This document shows positions 30,806 through 34,096 of a stretch of DNA of 34,096 nt, in pieces (position 1 is the first letter of the stretch; each line of letters opens with the position of its first letter). The DNA lies in the NCBI RefSeq assembly GCF_003004785.1, contig NZ_PVZS01000032.1, positions 25,981-60,076 on the forward strand, given 5' to 3'. The notes below the pieces were generated by a model. It searched no databases. It was given only the letters and a program-made list of their open reading frames with translations, and had not been told where the DNA came from. Position numbers and translations under genes: made by a program. The DNA is from Alsobacter soli. Its GTDB lineage: Bacteria > Pseudomonadota > Alphaproteobacteria > Rhizobiales > Beijerinckiaceae.

Positions 30806-31792
30806 ATGAGCCCTGAAGAGCATCTGACTCGCTTGGGTTTCGGGTTCGCCATATCGCAGTCCCTCAAGGCAGCGGTCGACTTGGACATCGCCGACAGACT
30901 TGTCGCCGGAGCCCGCTCCGCCGAGGATCTCGCGGCGGAATGCGGCGTCCATGCCGGCGCGCTCGCGCGTGTGCTCCGGGTGCTGTGCGCCGAAGGAGTG
31001 TTCCACGAAGAACCGAGCGGCGTCTTCGGTCTGACCGCGGTCGGGGACGCCTTGCGCGCCGGGCGCGGACCACTCGACTTTTTACGCATGCTGAACGCGG
31101 AGCCCTACCTGGCCTTCGATAAATTGTCTCACTCTGTGCGGACAGGCGAGCCCTCGTTTGACGTCGTGTTCGGCCTGCCGCGATTTACGTGGCTCGCTCA
31201 AAATCCCGAGGCTGCCAAGGCCTTCCAGGCTGCCATGGTGGCGTATGGACGCGGGGTGAACGAGGCCGTCGCGGACGCCTACGACTTCGCCGGATGCTCC
31301 ACCGTTGCGGACATCGGCGGCGGCCATGGCCGGCTCCTGTCGGCCATCCTAGCCCGCAATCCCCACCTAAAGGGCATACTGTTTGACTTACCGAGCGGCG
31401 TGGAAGAGGCCAGGAAGGGCGTGGGCGGCCCGCTGCCGAACACCTCCTTCATTGCCGGCGATTTCTTCGAGGGTGTGCCTGCCGGGGCGGATGTTTACAT
31501 TCTCAAAAAGGTGATCCACGACTGGGACGACGAGAAGTCCGTGGCCATCCTCACCGCGGTCCGCCGCGTGCTGCCCCCTCATGGCCGCGTCCTGCTGGCC
31601 GAGACGCTCGTACCACCGGGCAACGCCTTCTCGACGATCAAGCTCATCGACCTCACGATGCTGGCGATCACGGGTGGGCTGGAGCGAACGGAAGACGAGT
31701 ATGCTTCGCTGTTCGCGCGAGCAGGGTTGTCGCTTTCGAGAGTCATTCCAACGGCGGCGGCGATCCAGTTACTGGAAGCCAAAGACGCGTGA
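30806..31792 (+). CDS. SAM-dependent O-methyltransferase, COMT-like (plant-type family 2)
   Basis: 328 aa. N-terminal dimerisation/winged-helix domain (ISQSLKAAVDLDIADRLVAG, SAEDLAAECGVHAGALARVLRVL), then the class I Rossmann fold with SAM motif I VADIGGGHGRLLSAIL (about 165-180), ILFDLPSGV and GDFFEGVPAGADVYILKKVIHDWDDEKSV, where the conserved HDWDD includes the usual catalytic His. Such enzymes methylate phenolic or polyketide hydroxyl groups; the substrate is unknown. The start at 30806 has GGGAG 7 nt upstream. No biosynthetic genes are adjacent. Confidence 0.93.
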   Translation: MSPEEHLTRLGFGFAISQSLKAAVDLDIADRLVAGARSAEDLAAECGVHAGALARVLRVLCAEGVFHEEPSGVFGLTAVGDALRAGRGPLDFLRMLNAEPYLAFDKLSHSVRTGEPSFDVVFGLPRFTWLAQNPEAAKAFQAAMVAYGRGVNEAVADAYDFAGCSTVADIGGGHGRLLSAILARNPHLKGILFDLPSGVEEARKGVGGPLPNTSFIAGDFFEGVPAGADVYILKKVIHDWDDEKSVAILTAVRRVLPPHGRVLLAETLVPPGNAFSTIKLIDLTMLAITGGLERTEDEYASLFARAGLSLSRVIPTAAAIQLLEAKDA

Positions 31793-32159
31793 CCCAGCCG
31801 CGCTTGGCCGCCCCGCCCAAGGCGCCGGGGCTCGACCAGATCCCCAGAGGCGCTTCTGCCGATGCTGGCCGTCACTGGCAGGCTCGGGTTGGGCGTCGAG
31901 CTCGGCGCCGCCGCCTCTGGATCGGCGAAGCCTCCCGGGGGGGCGAACACAATTCCGCTTGTCCCCGGACGTTGGCCGCCTTCGGCTTGGGGGGGGCGTC
32001 GTCATGGTCGCCCGCCCCACCACAGACGCTCAGGCTCATGTCGCAGGACGCGGCGCCGGCGGGGTTACTCCACCGATCACCGCTTTCGCCCGCGAGCAGA
32101 CGGGCTCCTTAGAGCGAAGCGGCCCGCTGAGATTCCGCGGTTGCGATCACTTCAAGAGG
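31793..32159. other. 367-bp GC-rich gap, no gene recognised
   Basis: It lies between the methyltransferase stop and the stop of the HD-hydrolase gene (convergent). It contains two runs of seven to eight G (near 31940 and 31990) and open frames on both strands, none of which shows a recognisable protein. No T-tract terminator was found. Possibly decayed coding sequence. Confidence 0.35.
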
Positions 32160-32750
32160 TTACGGACGAAGCATCTCGTCCAGGTCCGACGTTTTCCCGC
32201 CAGTGAAGCTCTTGCGCGCCAGTTCGCAAGCTTCCTCAAACTTGGCCATCAGCACTGGATTGCGCTCGGGCAACCGCGCCACAACGGCTTCTGCCCAATC
32301 GACATAGTGTTCCAACCGCGCCCGGTCCCAATCCCTCGGCGGCGAAACGGCGAGCGCCATCACGTTCGAGGTCTTGTCGGCAAGCTTGAGGATTGCGGCG
32401 CGCGCCGTTTTGTGCGGCGCGTTCTCGATCTGCAGGCGCTTCCGCTCCTCCTTCGGCAACGACTTGTCGTCCGTCACTTCCTTGACCAGATCGGCCACCG
32501 GACGACCGAACTGCATGGCGAGGGCATCGAGGCTGATGCCGGCATCCTCCACCGCGTCATGCAGGATTCCGGCAATGACCAGATCGGCGTCCTTGCCGCC
32601 CGTCGCTTCCGCGATCAGTTGGGCAACGTGGGCCAAGTGAATGGCATAGGGCTCGTTTGCCTCGCCCTTCCTTCGCTGGCCGTCGTGCCCTGAAATCGCC
32701 CGTCCCATTGCCTGCATCATGCGGGCGGTGTCGTTCAGGTGTGTGCTCAT
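32160..32750 (-). CDS. HD-domain hydrolase, small alarmone hydrolase (Mesh1/SpoT-like)
   Basis: 196 aa, single HD domain. The order of motifs follows the SpoT/Mesh1 hydrolase: HDGQRRKG (H22), YAIHLAHVAQLI (H38), ILHDAVEDAG (H64, D65), FGRPVADLVKEVTDDKSLP, and KLADKTSNV (Asp). No synthetase, TGS or ACT domain, so it would be a stand-alone (p)ppGpp or related nucleotide hydrolase. Stand-alone HD enzymes of this type also act on other substrates (NADPH for Mesh1). ATG 32750 has no strong ribosome site. Orphan between PolX and the methyltransferase gene. Confidence 0.88.
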   Translation of the reverse strand: MSTHLNDTARMMQAMGRAISGHDGQRRKGEANEPYAIHLAHVAQLIAEATGGKDADLVIAGILHDAVEDAGISLDALAMQFGRPVADLVKEVTDDKSLPKEERKRLQIENAPHKTARAAILKLADKTSNVMALAVSPPRDWDRARLEHYVDWAEAVVARLPERNPVLMAKFEEACELARKSFTGGKTSDLDEMLRP

Positions 32751-32858
32751 GACACGGAGATAGGGCGCGAACCGCCGGTCCGAAACACCAGCTTGAGCTT
32801 TTCGATCGTAGGAACCATCCCATGGGTCGGGGACGTCGTCATCTTTGGTCCGCGATCC

Positions 32859-34096
32859 TCATTCCGGGGCGCTCGCCGCTCGGCCCCGATCCGCGCCGCG
32901 TAGCCACTCATCGAGATCGGGCCAGGAGCGCGCATTCAGCACATGGCTTGCTTCTAGCCACCCGCGGCGGGCCTGCAGGAGCGCGAAGTCCAGGTCCGCG
33001 AGCCCCTCCGGCGAGGTCGCTTCGGAGGACAACGAGACGGGTACGCCGGCCTCGCGCGCCAGGCCGCAGTCGAGATCGCCGATGTCGAGCCGGGCCGGAT
33101 CGGCCGTGATCTCGACCGCCACGCCGGCGGCCGCCGCGCTATGGATCACCTGCGCCATGTCCACGTCGTAGGGCTCGCCCCGAGCGACCAGGCGGCGGCT
33201 TGGCTGCGCCAGGATCCGCAGGGCGGGGTGCTGCAGGGCCCGCAGCGTTCGCCGGGTCTGCTCGTCGCGGGTGAGGGCGAAGCCCGAATGGATGGCGCCG
33301 ATCACCGCGTCGGCGGCGGCCTTGAGCGGGTCCGGCAAGACGAGGGCGCCATCGGGGGCGATGTCGCATTCGATGATGCGCAGCACGCGCACGCCCGCGT
33401 GTTCAGGGGGGAGCCGGGCCAGCGCGTCGGCGGTGGCGGACGGTCCGCCGGCGATGGCCGACTCGAGCCGGGAGGCCTGGTCGACCAGGCCCAGATAGGC
33501 CCAGCCCCGGGCGGCCGCCGCCTTGCAGAAGGTCCGCGCGAGGTCCGGATCGTCCAAATGGCAGTGGACGTGCAGGTCGCCCCGGATGTCGGAGGCGCAA
33601 ACCAGCGGCGGCAGGCGGCCCGCCTGGGCCGCTTCGATCTCGCCGCGGTTCTCCCGCAGCTCGGGCGGGACCAGGGGCAGGCCGACGGCGGCGTAGACGG
33701 ATTCCTCCGAGTCCCCCGCGATCCGTCGGCCGTCCCGGAAGACGCCATACTCGTTCAGCTTCAGTCCCCGCTTCTGCGCCATGCGGCGCAAGGCGATCGA
33801 GTGCGCCTTGGAGCCGGTGAAGTACTGCAGCGCCGAGCCGTAGGCCTCGGGCGCGACCACCCGAAGATCCACCTGCAGGCCCGAGCGGAGCGCGACGGTG
33901 GCTTTGGTGGGGCCGCGGGCGGCCACGCGCGCGACGTCCGGGAAGGCGCAGAAGCGCTCGACGCAGGCGCGCCCGTCGCGCGCGGTCGCGAGCACGTCCA
34001 GGTCGCCCACGGTCTCGCGCCCGCGCCGGAAGCTGCCCGCGAGCGTGACGCGCTCGACCCCGGGCGCGGCGCGCAGGTGCGCCTCGAGCGCGCGCG
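32859..34096 (-). CDS. polX: Family X DNA polymerase with degenerate PHP domain (5' end outside window)
   Basis: At least 412 residues are visible; the N-terminus lies beyond the right edge. The polymerase core is intact: GSFRRGRETMGDLDVL (nucleotide-binding Ser/Arg and two catalytic Asp), QVDLRVV (third Asp), and the finger/thumb segment FTGSKAHSIALRRMAQKRGLKLNEYG. A PHP domain follows, but several metal ligands are changed: GDLHVHC keeps the first His pair, LVDQAS replaces the usual TDHS, IECDI keeps Glu, GAIHSG keeps His, LAQPSRR replaces the HP-type motif, and SSEAT replaces the DAH motif. The 3'-5' exonuclease and AP-endonuclease activity of bacterial PolX is therefore probably lost. Confidence 0.92.
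   Translation of the reverse strand, partial: RALEAHLRAAPGVERVTLAGSFRRGRETVGDLDVLATARDGRACVERFCAFPDVARVAARGPTKATVALRSGLQVDLRVVAPEAYGSALQYFTGSKAHSIALRRMAQKRGLKLNEYGVFRDGRRIAGDSEESVYAAVGLPLVPPELRENRGEIEAAQAGRLPPLVCASDIRGDLHVHCHLDDPDLARTFCKAAAARGWAYLGLVDQASRLESAIAGGPSATADALARLPPEHAGVRVLRIIECDIAPDGALVLPDPLKAAADAVIGAIHSGFALTRDEQTRRTLRALQHPALRILAQPSRRLVARGEPYDVDMAQVIHSAAAAGVAVEITADPARLDIGDLDCGLAREAGVPVSLSSEATSPEGLADLDFALLQARRGWLEASHVLNARSWPDLDEWLRGADRGRAASAPE

Overview
This is a GC-rich chromosomal window from an alphaproteobacterium, most likely a Hyphomicrobiales (Rhizobiales) soil or plant-associated genus. That placement rests on the LacI-controlled Ugp/Agl-type sugar ABC operon, the PlcP/Agt-type lipid genes, a DUF6481-like protein, the elongator tRNA-Met sequence and the codon usage. 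No genus is claimed. Both ends cut a gene: an ABC ATPase at the left and a family X DNA polymerase at the right.

Layout. 1-2309: a polyamine-type ABC system (ATPase start, binding protein) with a REP-like palindrome between its genes and a divergent LysR regulator. 2373-5616: two small secreted proteins, a GlxA-type AraC regulator, a TRIC-family channel and a small membrane protein. 5696-9234: an SbmA/YddA-type ABC half-transporter, an acetamidase/formamidase and an orphan protein. 9250-12441: an RNase Z-like hydrolase, a membrane-anchored cytochrome c and a polytopic membrane protein. 12524-14638: an MHS-type MFS permease behind a TetR regulator whose perfect operator touches its start codon. 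14912-15530: tRNA-Met followed by a truncated tyrosine recombinase, probably the scar of an old integration. 15848-23847: a complete sugar catabolic unit (LacI repressor, binding protein, two permeases, ATPase, cytoplasmic GH31 glycosidase) with a 14-bp palindromic operator inside its promoter. 23919-25817: a PlcP-like phospholipase and an Agt-like glycosyltransferase, convergent with 3 bp between stop codons; a PHO-box-like repeat precedes plcP. This is the known phosphate-starvation lipid remodelling pair. 26050-28992: an ECF41 (SigJ-type) sigma factor with a cupin, an NmrA-like epimerase/oxidoreductase and a carboxymuconolactone decarboxylase; two sequences match the ECF41 promoter. 29022-32750: a small hypothetical gene, a cold-shock gene with long leader and strong terminator, two small conserved genes, an O-methyltransferase and an HD-type alarmone-hydrolase-like gene. 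32859-end: PolX with an intact polymerase core but a PHP nuclease domain that has lost several metal ligands.

Most unusual signals: the ECF41 regulon with two readable promoters and an internal terminator (26050-28992), the PHO-box/plcP/agt module, and the decayed PHP domain of PolX. No CRISPR array, intact insertion sequence or prophage was seen. Function calls rest on motif recognition and gene context; no database search was run.
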